Assembly (NCBI RefSeq): GCF_027587375.1
Contig: NZ_JAMXIC010000004.1
Location: 1 to 64,000 of the forward strand
DNA from: Arthrobacter sp. B2a2-09
GTDB taxonomy: Bacteria; Actinomycetota; Actinomycetes; Actinomycetales; Micrococcaceae
Length of the DNA stretch: 64,000 nt
Direction of reading: 5' to 3'
Shown here in pieces: positions 54,429-63,975 of this stretch. The notes beneath the pieces were generated by a model. It ran no database searches and was not told the DNA's origin. It saw nothing but the letters and a program-made list of their open reading frames with translations. The translations under genes were made by a program, and so were the position numbers. Position 1 is the first letter of the stretch. Each line of letters begins with the position of its first letter.

Positions 54429-55619
54429 ATGCAGCGGCGTTTCCAGGGTCCTCCCACGAGTTTCATCGTGATCGCGGTGGCCCTGATCCAGGTCCTGGGG
54501 ACCGTCTTTTCGGCAAGCCATCAGGTGGCCCTGCGCCCCTTGGACCCCCTCGCCTTCATGCTGCTGCTGGCCGGACCGGTGGCCTTGGCTTTCCGGACCC
54601 GCAAGCCCGCCGTCATGCTGCCGATCACCCTCGCGGCCACGTTCAGCTACGTGCTACTCGGTTACGCCTGGGGTCCGATAGTGCTGTCCCTGGCTCTCTC
54701 GATTATCCTGACCGCTGCCGCGGGGCTCCGCTGGCAGGCCTGGCTTGGGGCGGGAATTTGCGCCGCAGCCGTCGTGCTGATGGCTGTCCTCGCCGGGGAT
54801 GAGACGGGGCTGGTCCGGGCCTCTGCCGGCGTTGCCTGGGCGGCGATCCTTGTACTGATCGGTGAAGGCTTCCGACGGCGGGGCGAGCGGATGGCCGAAT
54901 ACCGACGACGGCGGGAGGCCGCCAAACAGGCCGAACGGGACGAGTACCGTCTCACACTCGCCCGCGATATCCACGATGTGGTGGCGCACTCCCTGTCGAT
55001 GATCAACGTCCAGGCTTCCGTGGCGCTCCATCTGGGCACCAACGACCCCGAAAAGCTCCGCCCGGCGCTGGAAGCCATCAAGGCAGCGAGCAAGGAATCC
55101 CTGGCCGAAGTCCGTCAGCTCCTCGGAGTGCTCCGCGACGACGCCCCGCTAAGTCCCGCACCGCCTCCAAGCCTGGGGCGGATCCCGGAACTCGTGGAAG
55201 ACGCGCGGCGCGGCGGCCTGCAGGTGCGGTTCGAAAACTCCGTCGACCCGGAACGAGCTGACCCGGAACGAGTTGGCCCGGAACGAGTAGGCCCGGAACG
55301 AGCTGGCCTGGAACGAGTAGGCACGGCACAGCAGGAAGCCGCCTACCGGATCGTCCAGGAAGGGCTGAGCAACGTCCGCAGGCACTCGGGCGCGGCGTCC
55401 GCCGTCGTACTTCTGGAATTGGCAGGGGACGAGCTGCGGGTGAGGATCGACGACGACGGCGGAGGCCTCCGGGGAGCGCCCGCCGGGAACGGGCTGAGGG
55501 GCATGCATGAGCGCGTCCAGGCCCTCGGTGGCACCCTTGGCCTGACCTCGCTGGAGCCCGGGCTGCGCGTGGAAGCCAACCTCCCGCTGAACCCCAAAAA
55601 GGGAGAACGCCAGCCATGA
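54429..55619 (+). CDS. Sensor histidine kinase (NarL-partner, HisKA_3 type)
   Basis: A 396-aa membrane kinase. Four to five helices occupy residues 10-145 with almost no external domain, so it probably senses within the membrane. The phospho-acceptor is H182 in LTLARDIHDVVAHSL. The ATPase domain has YRIVQEGLSNVRRHS (N box), RIDDDGGGLRG (G1) and GNGLRGMHERV. Between DHp and ATPase domains, residues 275-299 are five tandem 5-residue repeats (ERxGP type) encoded by a 15-bp tandem repeat. The gene overlaps the response-regulator gene by 4 bp. Confidence 0.92.
   Translation: MQRRFQGPPTSFIVIAVALIQVLGTVFSASHQVALRPLDPLAFMLLLAGPVALAFRTRKPAVMLPITLAATFSYVLLGYAWGPIVLSLALSIILTAAAGLRWQAWLGAGICAAAVVLMAVLAGDETGLVRASAGVAWAAILVLIGEGFRRRGERMAEYRRRREAAKQAERDEYRLTLARDIHDVVAHSLSMINVQASVALHLGTNDPEKLRPALEAIKAASKESLAEVRQLLGVLRDDAPLSPAPPPSLGRIPELVEDARRGGLQVRFENSVDPERADPERVGPERVGPERAGLERVGTAQQEAAYRIVQEGLSNVRRHSGAASAVVLLELAGDELRVRIDDDGGGLRGAPAGNGLRGMHERVQALGGTLGLTSLEPGLRVEANLPLNPKKGERQP
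55251..55325 (+). repeat. 15-bp in-frame tandem repeat, five units, in the kinase linker
   Basis: Five consecutive 15-bp units all begin GAACGAG and vary at positions 8-9, 11 and 14 (unit 1 GAACGAGCTGACCCG, unit 3 GAACGAGTAGGCCCG). They encode Glu-Arg-(Ala/Val)-(Asp/Gly)-(Pro/Leu/Thr). The length is a multiple of three, so slippage would change linker length without frameshift. Confidence 0.95.
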
Positions 55620-56281
55620 TCCGCTTGCTGCTGGCCGACGACCAGAACCTCATCCGGGCCGGTTTCCGGGCCCTCCTGGACGCTGAGCCGGACATGGAAG
55701 TGGTGGCTGAGGCGGGTACCGGCCGGGATGCCGTCAGGCTGGCCGAGCGCGAGGCACCCGACGTCGTCCTCATGGACATCCGCATGCCTGACGGCGACGG
55801 GCTGGCCGCAACCCGGCAAATCCTGGCCAACCCCCGCCTCGTGCACACCCGCATCATCATCCTCACGACGTTCGAGCTGGACGAGTACATCGCCGAAGCC
55901 GTGCGCGCGGGGGCCGCCGGTTTCCTCGTTAAAGACACCGAGCCGGAGGAACTGATCCGCGCAGTGCGGGTAGTGCACGACGGCGACGCCCTTCTTTCGC
56001 CGTCTGTGACACGCCGCATCATGGCCCAGCTCGCCCTGCACAGCAAAGCGGCGTCGAAGACGGTACCCCTGCACCAAATCACGGAGCGCGAACGGGAAGT
56101 CCTGGCACTGGTAGGCGAGGGCCTGAACAACGCAGAGATCGCCGAGCGGCTGTTCATCACCCCGCTGACAGCGAAGACGCACGTTTCGCGGATCATGACC
56201 AAACTGCTGGTTCGGGACCGTGCGCAATTGGTAGTGCTGGCGTACGAATCCGGCCTGGTCCGGCCGGGCTGGAGCAGCTAG
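55616..56281 (+). CDS. NarL/LuxR-family response regulator
   Basis: A 221-aa regulator. The receiver domain has the acidic pocket LLADDQ, phospho-acceptor D54 (VVLMDIRMPDGDG), Thr in ILTTFEL and Lys in FLVKDTEPEEL. The LuxR-type helix-turn-helix is ITEREREVLALVGEGLNNAE then IAERLFITPLTAKTHVSRIM. It is the cognate partner of the overlapping kinase gene. Its target genes are not evident; the SHOCT protein gene and ABC exporter downstream are candidates. Confidence 0.95.
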   Translation: MIRLLLADDQNLIRAGFRALLDAEPDMEVVAEAGTGRDAVRLAEREAPDVVLMDIRMPDGDGLAATRQILANPRLVHTRIIILTTFELDEYIAEAVRAGAAGFLVKDTEPEELIRAVRVVHDGDALLSPSVTRRIMAQLALHSKAASKTVPLHQITEREREVLALVGEGLNNAEIAERLFITPLTAKTHVSRIMTKLLVRDRAQLVVLAYESGLVRPGWSS

Positions 56282-56414
56282 CCCTGGGACGCAGTCTCCC
56301 GGGGGAGTAGGCGGCGGGTGGCAAGTGACTCCCGCTGGCCGACGCGTTTCGATGGGCCAAAAACCAGACTGGAACCAGAGCCGAGATACGGCCTGTTGAG
56401 AGTTTGGACTGGAC

Positions 56415-56714
56415 ATGTTGACATCACTGACCACCACCATCGGCGCCGCGGCCGCCCAGCTGCCCGCCGACGTCGTCCATGGACCCGGGGACGGATTCGT
56501 CTTCTGGCCGTTTTTCCTCCTGATCCCGCTGTTTTGGTTCCTGGTCATCGGATTCTTCATCTTCTTCGGCCGCCGGATGTGGCGCAGGAACCACTACTGG
56601 GCAGCAACCCAAGGCGCCGAAAGCGTGCTGAGGGAGCGCTACGCACGTGGCGAAATCGACGAGACCGAGTACCGCCAGCGCTTGGAAGTGCTGCGGACAC
56701 ATCCGACGAAGTGA
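56415..56714 (+). CDS. Small membrane protein with C-terminal SHOCT domain
   Basis: A 99-aa protein. One strong helix (about 29-52, VFWPFFLLIPLFWFLVIGFF) is followed by a basic stop-transfer segment (RRMWRRNHYW) and a SHOCT-type motif (ESVLRERYARGEIDETEYRQ). SHOCT domains are short oligomerisation modules. The start ATG at 56415 is the first that gives this frame; the ribosome site is weak. It lies 133 bp downstream of the response-regulator gene. Confidence 0.85.
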   Translation: MLTSLTTTIGAAAAQLPADVVHGPGDGFVFWPFFLLIPLFWFLVIGFFIFFGRRMWRRNHYWAATQGAESVLRERYARGEIDETEYRQRLEVLRTHPTK

Positions 56715-56726
56715 GGAACCGGCGGA

Positions 56727-56814
56727 TTCTGCTGGATCATTCGTCTGGATAAACCGTCAGGCCTTGGAATCACGCGGTTCCAGGGCCTGAGGTGCGGAAT
56801 GATCCAGCAGAATG
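56727..56814. repeat. Nested inverted repeat (cruciform-forming)
   Basis: Outer arms ATTCTGCTGGATCATTC (56727-56743) and GAATGATCCAGCAGAAT (56798-56814) are perfect 17-bp inverse complements. Inside them, TCAGGCCTTGGAA (56758-56770) pairs with TTCCAGGGCCTGA (56779-56791) with one G:U. The element lies just past the SHOCT gene stop. It may be a terminator or a small non-autonomous mobile element. Confidence 0.85.
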
Positions 56815-56911
56815 TCGCGCAGGGCCCGGGGTAACCCGGTTTCAGGAGGTTATTCCAGAAAATTGCGGAATACCTCTTTCACGTATTCCTTGGCTCTACT
56901 AGTCTGCTGGG

Positions 56912-57889
56912 GTGCACAATGAAGCCACCCGCTCTTTCTCCACGTCAGCCAGCTTCCAGATGAACCCACCCGCAGTCATCACAGCCGAAAACCTCACCAA
57001 GAGCTACGGCGAGCTCATCGCCGTCGACGGTATCTCCTTCGAGGTCCCGGCAGGGGAGTCCTTCGGCCTGCTTGGCCCCAACGGCGCCGGCAAATCGACC
57101 ACTATGAAAATGATCGGCGGAGTCTCCCAGCGCACGTCCGGGAAGCTCAGCATCATGGGCCTGGACCCGGAAACCCACGGTCCGGAAGTCCGGGCGCACC
57201 TCGGAGTGGTGCCGCAGCAGGACAACCTGGACGAGGAATTGAAGGTCCGCGAAAACCTGATTGTCTATGGCCGCTACTTCGGCCTGCCGTTGAGCTACTT
57301 GCGTCCCAAGGCCGATGAGCTGCTCGAGTTCGCCCAGCTGACAGACAAAGCCAAGTCCAGGGTCGATGCCCTCTCGGGCGGCATGAAACGGCGCCTCACG
57401 ATCGCCCGCTCGCTGATCAACGAGCCCAAGATCCTGCTCCTGGACGAGCCCACCACGGGGCTGGACCCGCAGGCCCGGCACATCCTCTGGGACCGCCTGT
57501 TCAGGCTCAAGGAACAAGGTGTCACGCTGATCCTCACCACGCACTACATGGACGAGGCCGAACAGCTCTGCGACCGGCTGATCGTGGTGGACAAGGGCCG
57601 GATCATGGCCGAAGGCTCGCCTGCCAGCCTGATCCGCGAATACTCCACCCGCGAGGTTTTGGAGCTCCGCTTCGGTTCGGAACGCAACGCGACTATCGGG
57701 GTCGAACTCGCGGGCATCGGCGAACGCGTCGAGACGCTTCCGGACCGTGTGCTCATCTATGCGGACGACGGTGAATCGGCGTTGGAGCAAGTCTCCGCAC
57801 GCCGGCTCCGTCCCTTGACCTCGCTGGTGCGACGTTCCTCGCTGGAGGACGTCTTCCTCCGGCTGACCGGGCGGAGCCTTGTTGATTAG
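56912..57889 (+). CDS. DrrA-type ABC exporter ATPase
   Basis: A 325-aa ATPase of the drug/antibiotic exporter class: Walker A GPNGAGKSTTMKM, Q-loop in VVPQQDNLDEEL, signature LSGGMKRRLTIARSL, Walker B LLLDEPTTGLDP, switch His in TTHYMDEAEQL. The C-terminal extension (about 235-325, LVRRSSLEDVFLRLTGRSL) is typical of DrrA. The GTG at 56912 lies about 10 bp from a TACTAGT -10-like stretch and lacks a ribosome site, hinting at a leaderless start; an ATG at 56960 (MNPPAVITAENL) is the alternative. Two permease genes follow. Confidence 0.92.
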   Translation: MHNEATRSFSTSASFQMNPPAVITAENLTKSYGELIAVDGISFEVPAGESFGLLGPNGAGKSTTMKMIGGVSQRTSGKLSIMGLDPETHGPEVRAHLGVVPQQDNLDEELKVRENLIVYGRYFGLPLSYLRPKADELLEFAQLTDKAKSRVDALSGGMKRRLTIARSLINEPKILLLDEPTTGLDPQARHILWDRLFRLKEQGVTLILTTHYMDEAEQLCDRLIVVDKGRIMAEGSPASLIREYSTREVLELRFGSERNATIGVELAGIGERVETLPDRVLIYADDGESALEQVSARRLRPLTSLVRRSSLEDVFLRLTGRSLVD

Positions 57890-58751
57890 GCGACGGTTGA
57901 CTGACGCCCAGCTCCCGACGGCGGACCTTCCCTCGCGTGCCCACGCGCCGGCCGTTTCGGCTAGCCGGGCAAAGCGGTGGGGATCCTTCTTCTACGCCGA
58001 GCAGGTCCTGCGGGTGATGCGTGGCTACGGCTGGTCCGTGTTCCTGTACAGCGTGGGCCAGCCGGTGGCCTATCTGTTCGCGATGGGCATCGGGTTGGCG
58101 AGCCTGGTGAATGCGAACAGCGCGGCGGTGTTTGGCGGCGTGAGCTACTTGACCTTCATCGCGCCGGCACTGTTGGTCTCATCCGCGGTCATGACGGCAT
58201 CGGGGGACTTTTCCTACCCGATCATGGACGGCTTCAAATGGCGCCGCGTGTTCTATGGCCCGCACGCCTCCCCGCTGGTTCCGCAGCAGATCGCCGCTGG
58301 CCACATCATGGCCAGTACCTTGAAGTTCCTGGTGCAATCGGTGGTCTACTTCGCCATCGTGGCCATGTTCGGGGCCTCGCCGAGTCCGTGGGGCTGGGTG
58401 TCCGCGATAGTTGCCACGGTGGCCGGGTTGTCCTTCGGGCTGCCGCTCATGGCCTATGCGTCGACCATTACCAAGGACTCCGGCCAGTTCGCGTTGGTGC
58501 AGCGATTCATCGTGGTGCCGCTGTTCCTGTTTTCGGGCACCTTCTTCCCTCTGGATTCGCTGCCCCTTGGTGTGCGCTGGATCGGTTGGATCTCCCCGGT
58601 GTGGCACGGTACGCAGCTGGGCCGCGTGTTCACCTATGGACTCGAGGAGAACCCCTTGCTGACGCTGACCCACGTCCTGTTCCTTGTAGGCGCCGCCGCT
58701 GCGGGTTGGATGCTGACGCGGCGCCAATTCGTCAGGAGGATGGGGGCATGA
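57879..58751 (+). CDS. ABC-2 permease (first of two)
   Basis: A 290-aa ABC-2-type permease with six helices. LRVMRGYGWSVFLYSVGQPV opens the domain, and YLTFIAPALLVSSAVMTASG, FKWRRVFYGPHASPLVP and LFLFSGTFFPLDSLPLGVRWIG are family blocks. The start is a TTG at 57879 (TTG at 57882 also possible) behind GGAG, overlapping the ATPase gene by 11 bp. With the following permease it forms a heterodimeric exporter. Confidence 0.9.
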   Translation: MLIRRRLTDAQLPTADLPSRAHAPAVSASRAKRWGSFFYAEQVLRVMRGYGWSVFLYSVGQPVAYLFAMGIGLASLVNANSAAVFGGVSYLTFIAPALLVSSAVMTASGDFSYPIMDGFKWRRVFYGPHASPLVPQQIAAGHIMASTLKFLVQSVVYFAIVAMFGASPSPWGWVSAIVATVAGLSFGLPLMAYASTITKDSGQFALVQRFIVVPLFLFSGTFFPLDSLPLGVRWIGWISPVWHGTQLGRVFTYGLEENPLLTLTHVLFLVGAAAAGWMLTRRQFVRRMGA

Positions 58752-59581
58752 GCGTCCTCACTGGGGGCCACAGCGCCACCGACGCTGCCCGTGAACGCAC
58801 CTTCGGCCCGCTGTACTCCCGCAACGCGCTTGCTGTTGTGTCCCGGGGCCTCATGGCAGCGAAAAGCAGCACGTGGTTGATCCTGGTATCCGGATTCTTC
58901 GAGCCGGTGCTTTATCTGGTCTCCATGGGCGTGGGACTAGGACCGATCGTGGGTTCCGTGGCGGGACCGGGCGGCCAGGAAATCAGTTACGCGGCCTACA
59001 TCGCGCCCGCGCTCCTGGCCGTGTCCGCCATGAACGGCGCCGTCTATGACTCCACCTGGAACGTCTTCTTCAAGATGAACTTCGCCAAGCTGTACCAAGG
59101 AATGCTCTACACCTCCCTTGGACCACTGGACGTAGCCATCGGGGAGATCTTCCTGGCCCTGCTGCGTGGACTCTTGTACGCCACCGGGTTCACGGCCGTC
59201 ATGGCCGTCATGGGACTCATCACCACGCCATGGGCCATCCTGGTCATCCCGGCGTCCGTGCTGATCGCCTTTGGCTTTGCGAGTTTCGGCATGGGCATCA
59301 CCAGCTTCATGAAGACTTTCCAACAGATGGACTGGATAAATTTCTTCATGCTGCCTATGTTCCTTTTCAGCGCCACCTTCTACCCGCTGAGCGTCTATCC
59401 GCAATACATCCAGTGGCTCATCCAAGCGATGCCGCTCTGGCACGGCGTAGAACTCCTGCGGCAGATCAGCATTGGTTCCTTCAGCCCGGCCACGGCAGTT
59501 CACATCGCCTACTACCTCGTGATGATCGCCCTCGGCATCACGCTCACTACCGGAAGGTTGCGCAAGCTCTTCCTGAAATAG
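58748..59581 (+). CDS. ABC-2 permease (second of two)
   Basis: A 277-aa paralogous ABC-2 permease with the same plan: ALAVVSRGLMAAKSSTWLIL, GFFEPVLYLVSMGVGLG, YAAYIAPALLAVSAMNGAVY, LPMFLFSATFYPLSVYPQYI. The ATG at 58748 overlaps the first permease gene by 4 bp. A pair of different permeases with one DrrA-like ATPase is common in actinobacterial lipid or polyketide exporters; the substrate is unknown. Confidence 0.9.
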   Translation: MSVLTGGHSATDAARERTFGPLYSRNALAVVSRGLMAAKSSTWLILVSGFFEPVLYLVSMGVGLGPIVGSVAGPGGQEISYAAYIAPALLAVSAMNGAVYDSTWNVFFKMNFAKLYQGMLYTSLGPLDVAIGEIFLALLRGLLYATGFTAVMAVMGLITTPWAILVIPASVLIAFGFASFGMGITSFMKTFQQMDWINFFMLPMFLFSATFYPLSVYPQYIQWLIQAMPLWHGVELLRQISIGSFSPATAVHIAYYLVMIALGITLTTGRLRKLFLK

Positions 59582-59648
59582 CCCGGCAGGCTGTTCGCCG
59601 GGGGTGGAAGCGAGCGGTTCGGCGCACGGAGTTTGCGACAATGGGTGC

Positions 59649-60221
59649 ATGCGATCCCTCGGCGACTCCCCGTCATCTGTTCCCTCGTCAGCTTCCGCCA
59701 GGAGCCCTTTCAAAGGCTTCCGCATCGGCGGACTGGGCATGACGGTGGTGCTCATCGCTTTCCTGGTCGCTGTGATCTTCGCGGCCAACCAAAACGACGT
59801 CGTCGGTTGGATCGTTGCTGTTGTCTCCTTCGGCTGGCTTGCGCTCGCCGCTTTCGTGGTCTCCAGCATCCAGAAGGCCGCCAGGCGGGCCGGTGAAAAA
59901 CTCACCGAAGCCCAGAACGCCTTCAACGCGGCAACCGGCCGGGCGCCGTCGTCGTCGAGCGCCGACCATGGTGGCACACGCGTGGTCTCGGAACGGAACG
60001 AAGCGGATGAAATCCGGGACCTCAAACTGGACCACTCTTTCAAGATTGTCCAGGTGCAAGTACGCGTGGTGGAGGATGAACGCGCCAAGGGCGACGCCGC
60101 CGATCAAGACACCATCGATCGCGCATTGGAGACCATCGCAATCACGTCAAGCAATGCCCGGGACATGATCAAGTCCTCCGACGGCGGCGACGAGCCCGTC
60201 TCGGGCACCATCATCGACTAG
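59649..60221 (+). CDS. Membrane protein of unknown function
   Basis: A 190-aa protein not recognised as a named family. After a Ser/Pro-rich N terminus there are two helices (about 27-48, GGLGMTVVLIAFLVAVIFAA, and 51-75, VVGWIVAVVSFGWLALAAFV). A C-terminal cytoplasmic region is predicted helical and charged (KLTEAQNAFNAATG; EIRDLKLDHSFKIVQVQVRV; ALETIAITSSNARDMI). The ATG at 59649 is used. It lies 10 bp upstream of the exonuclease gene and is probably co-transcribed with it. Confidence 0.75.
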   Translation: MRSLGDSPSSVPSSASARSPFKGFRIGGLGMTVVLIAFLVAVIFAANQNDVVGWIVAVVSFGWLALAAFVVSSIQKAARRAGEKLTEAQNAFNAATGRAPSSSSADHGGTRVVSERNEADEIRDLKLDHSFKIVQVQVRVVEDERAKGDAADQDTIDRALETIAITSSNARDMIKSSDGGDEPVSGTIID

Positions 60222-60231
60222 AGTAGGCGGG

Positions 60232-61065
60232 GTGAGCTCGGCATTGAAGAAGGACTTCCTTCGCATCGCAACGGTCAACGTCAACGGCATTCGCGCCGCC
60301 TACAAGAAGGGCATGGCGGAGTGGCTGGAACCGCGCGACGTCGACATCCTGTGTCTGCAGGAAGTCCGCGCGCCCGATGAGGTGGTCCAGCAGCTCATCG
60401 GCGAAGGCTGGTACATCCTCCACGCCGAAGCCGAAGCAAAAGGCCGTGCCGGCGTGGCGATTGCCTCCCGGCAGGAACCCGTCGCCACCCGTGTGGGTAT
60501 CGGCGACGATTACTTTGCCACCACTGGACGCTGGGTCGAGGCAGACTACGGCGTGAAGACGAGCGGCGGCAAGGACACTACCCTGACGGTCGTCAGCGCT
60601 TATGTGCACTCCGGCGAAGTGGACACGCCCAAGCAGGTGGACAAGTACCGCTTCATGGATGTCATGATCAAAAGGCTTCCGGAACTTGCCAAGCACAGTG
60701 AGCATGCCCTGGTGGTTGGCGACCTCAACGTGGGCCACACCGAGCTCGACATCAAGAATTGGAAGGGCAACACCAAGCGTGCCGGTTTCCTTCCTGAGGA
60801 GCGCGCATACTTCGACCGCTTCTTCGGCGACGAGATCGGATGGAGGGATGTCCACAGGGGCCTGGCAGGAAATGTCGATGGCCCCTACACCTGGTGGTCC
60901 CAGCGCGGTAAGGCCTTTGACACTGACACAGGCTGGCGCATCGACTACCACATGGCCACTCCTGGACTCGCGGCAGCCGCCCTTTCGGCCGTCGTTGACC
61001 GGGCGCCATCGTGGGACACCCGTTTCTCCGACCACGCACCGCTGGTAGTCGACTACCAGCTCTAA
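60232..61065 (+). CDS. xth: Exodeoxyribonuclease III / AP endonuclease
   Basis: A 277-aa EEP-fold nuclease for base-excision repair, acting on AP sites and 3' blocked ends. Motifs in order: RIATVNVNGIRAAYKKG (Asn), DILCLQEVRAP (metal Glu), VVSAYVHSGE, VVGDLNVGHTELDIKN (Asp/Asn pair), TWWSQRG, and C-terminal RFSDHAPLVVDYQ (catalytic Asp-His). The start is the GTG at 60232 (VSSALKKDFL). It is followed 18 bp later by trpS. Confidence 0.94.
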   Translation: MSSALKKDFLRIATVNVNGIRAAYKKGMAEWLEPRDVDILCLQEVRAPDEVVQQLIGEGWYILHAEAEAKGRAGVAIASRQEPVATRVGIGDDYFATTGRWVEADYGVKTSGGKDTTLTVVSAYVHSGEVDTPKQVDKYRFMDVMIKRLPELAKHSEHALVVGDLNVGHTELDIKNWKGNTKRAGFLPEERAYFDRFFGDEIGWRDVHRGLAGNVDGPYTWWSQRGKAFDTDTGWRIDYHMATPGLAAAALSAVVDRAPSWDTRFSDHAPLVVDYQL

Positions 61066-62175
<1,110 letters not shown>

Positions 62176-62179
62176 AGCC

Positions 62180-62872
62180 ATGTGCGCAGCTGGCAAGCTC
62201 AGCGTCCAGGTCGGCTCCCTTTCAAGGGGAGCCGGCCAGGCCACTGATGCCCGCCTGGACACCGGTGCACACCAGTCTGCCAGCGCGTGCGGGGACAGCC
62301 TGTGCGTGGGAGTCATCCTGGGTTTCCCCCCGGATGTCGCCCAGGAACTGCAGCAATGGCGTGCTTCCTTCGGTGATCCCATGGCGGAAGTCATCCCGGC
62401 CCACATCACCCTCGTCACCACCACGCCTGCCCAGGACTGGGAAGCCACTCGTGAGCACGTTCGTGAGATCGCCCGTCGCCAGGCACCATTCAAGATCACG
62501 ATTTCCGGCACGGGCTCCTTCCGGCCGGTATCCCCGGTGGTGTTCCTGAAGGTCGAAGACGGTTTCGCGGAGTGCGTGGGCCTGCACGAACAACTGCAGA
62601 CCGGCCCACTGGAACGCGATCTTCCTTTCCCCTACCACCCGCACGTGACAGTAGCCCACGACGTCGCTCCCGAAAGCCTGGACGAGGCCGAAACGGTGCT
62701 CAAGAACTACACCGCCACCTTCCCTGTGGTTAGCATGGGACTTTACGAGCACGACGACAACGGCATCTGGCAGCTACGGGAAGAGCTCGACTTTGGCGGC
62801 GACGCAGACCAATCACGGGAAAGCACAGCACAACGATCGGCAGCAGGCGGAGAGGCCACCACTGCCGACTGA
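62180..62872 (+). CDS. 2H phosphoesterase / 2'-5' RNA-ligase-like protein
   Basis: A 230-aa protein with the two HxT motifs of the LigT/2H superfamily: PAHITLV in the first half and YHPHVTVAH in the second, with VVFLKVEDG between. Such enzymes act on cyclic phosphates of RNA or nucleotides. The N-terminal 35 residues and the C-terminal 25 (Gly/Ala/Thr-rich) lie outside the domain. The ATG at 62180 is 4 bp from the trpS stop. The 3' end overlaps the likely start of the next gene. Confidence 0.85.
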   Translation: MCAAGKLSVQVGSLSRGAGQATDARLDTGAHQSASACGDSLCVGVILGFPPDVAQELQQWRASFGDPMAEVIPAHITLVTTTPAQDWEATREHVREIARRQAPFKITISGTGSFRPVSPVVFLKVEDGFAECVGLHEQLQTGPLERDLPFPYHPHVTVAHDVAPESLDEAETVLKNYTATFPVVSMGLYEHDDNGIWQLREELDFGGDADQSRESTAQRSAAGGEATTAD

Positions 62873-63896
62873 AGGGGCGCAGCTGAAGCTGCAGCTGATT
62901 CACTGTCAGGTCGAATGGGGGAAAGCCCGGCGCTCGGGGAATGGCGGCGCCAGAATACCGGCATTCATCAACCTGGCTCTCGCCCGGCTGAGCAACTTCC
63001 GGCCCATGCGCGCCTTTAACCTTTACAATCTGCGCCATGGTCCGCTGTTGAGCGCCGGCATAGGCTTCACCATGTTCTTCTCCATCACAGGCTTGCTGGC
63101 AACAGGATTCGCTGTGACCGGCCTGGTCCTCAACGGGCAGCCCCAACTGGTTGATTCAATTGTCTCGAGCGTCGCCACGGCGGCCCCGGGACTCCTGAAA
63201 ACCAACGGAGGCAACGGCCTGGTGGATCCGCACGATCTCCTGAATCCCACAGGCCTTGGCTGGACGGCCGCCATAGCCGCCGTCGTCACGGTATTTACCG
63301 CGCTCGGCTGGATCGCCGGGATTCGGGAGGGTCTTCGCGGAGTTTTCGGACTGGAGCCCCTGCAAGAGAACCCACTGCTGATGAAGGCCCGCGACGCCGG
63401 AACCCTCCTGCTGCTCGGCGTAGCCTTGGTGGTCAGCGCCGGTGTTTCGCTGGTGTTCGGGACAGCGGCAGGGTGGATCATCGAACGGCTCGGCTTGGCC
63501 GACGCCGTGGCTGGCCCCGTCACGTGGCTCGTTCGCACGGCCGTTCCACTAGTCCTCAACTGGGCGACGGCGGTGATCATGTTCCGGTTCGCAGGCCGCC
63601 TGAAGCTTCGCCGCCGAGCCTTCGTGGAAGGAACAGTGCTGGCCGGTATCGGGACCACCATCCTCCAGATCTTCAGCACGGAGTTGCTGGCGAATGCCGG
63701 ACGGAATCCCATCCTGGCCTCATTTGCCATCATCATCGGGCTTCTCATCTGGTTCAACCTGGTCAGCCAGGTCTATTTGGTCTCCGCGGCATGGGCGGCC
63801 ATCAGGGAAGCGGACACGGGCGCACACGAGCACCATAAGCCGGCCCTCGGATCACGGCACCCTTCGCCTCGGCCGTTCACACTAAAGGACACCTGA
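62793..63896 (+). CDS. YihY/UPF0761-family membrane protein
   Basis: An inner-membrane protein of up to 367 aa with six helices. NLYNLRHGPLLSAGIGFTMFF, TAAIAAVVTVFTALGWIAGIREGL, LVRTAVPLVLNWATAVIMFR and FVEGTVLAGIGTTILQIFST match the family (formerly called ribonuclease BN, not a nuclease). The start is uncertain: a TTG at 62793 gives an extended N terminus overlapping the previous gene by 80 bp, and the conserved part begins near LKLQLIHCQVEWGKARR (about 62884). The C-terminal tail is polar. Confidence 0.85.
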   Translation: MAATQTNHGKAQHNDRQQAERPPLPTEGAQLKLQLIHCQVEWGKARRSGNGGARIPAFINLALARLSNFRPMRAFNLYNLRHGPLLSAGIGFTMFFSITGLLATGFAVTGLVLNGQPQLVDSIVSSVATAAPGLLKTNGGNGLVDPHDLLNPTGLGWTAAIAAVVTVFTALGWIAGIREGLRGVFGLEPLQENPLLMKARDAGTLLLLGVALVVSAGVSLVFGTAAGWIIERLGLADAVAGPVTWLVRTAVPLVLNWATAVIMFRFAGRLKLRRRAFVEGTVLAGIGTTILQIFSTELLANAGRNPILASFAIIIGLLIWFNLVSQVYLVSAAWAAIREADTGAHEHHKPALGSRHPSPRPFTLKDT

Positions 63897-63909
63897 GGGC
63901 AGTTAGAGT

Positions 63910-63975
63910 CCCAACTGGCTCGCATTTGTTGTCGTTTTGACGCGTCATAACGACAACAACTGCGAGCTAGTTGGG
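63910..63975 (+). repeat. 66-bp palindromic intergenic repeat, copy 5
   Basis: Starts CCCAACTGGCTCGCATTTG and ends ACTGCGAGCTAGTTGGG, with the right arm AACGACAACAACTGCGAGC; the centre is GACGCGTC. It is the copy nearest to a full-length palindrome and lies 14 bp past the YihY-type gene stop, with no other terminator visible before the window end. Confidence 0.85.

Noticed and set aside
55251..55325. Possible CRISPR-like array
   Set aside because: The 15-bp units are contiguous with no spacers and lie in frame inside a kinase gene.
57977..58747. Upstream in-frame extension of the second ABC-2 permease
   Set aside because: It runs through the first permease gene in another frame; the ATG at 58748 gives the normal family N terminus with a 4-bp overlap.
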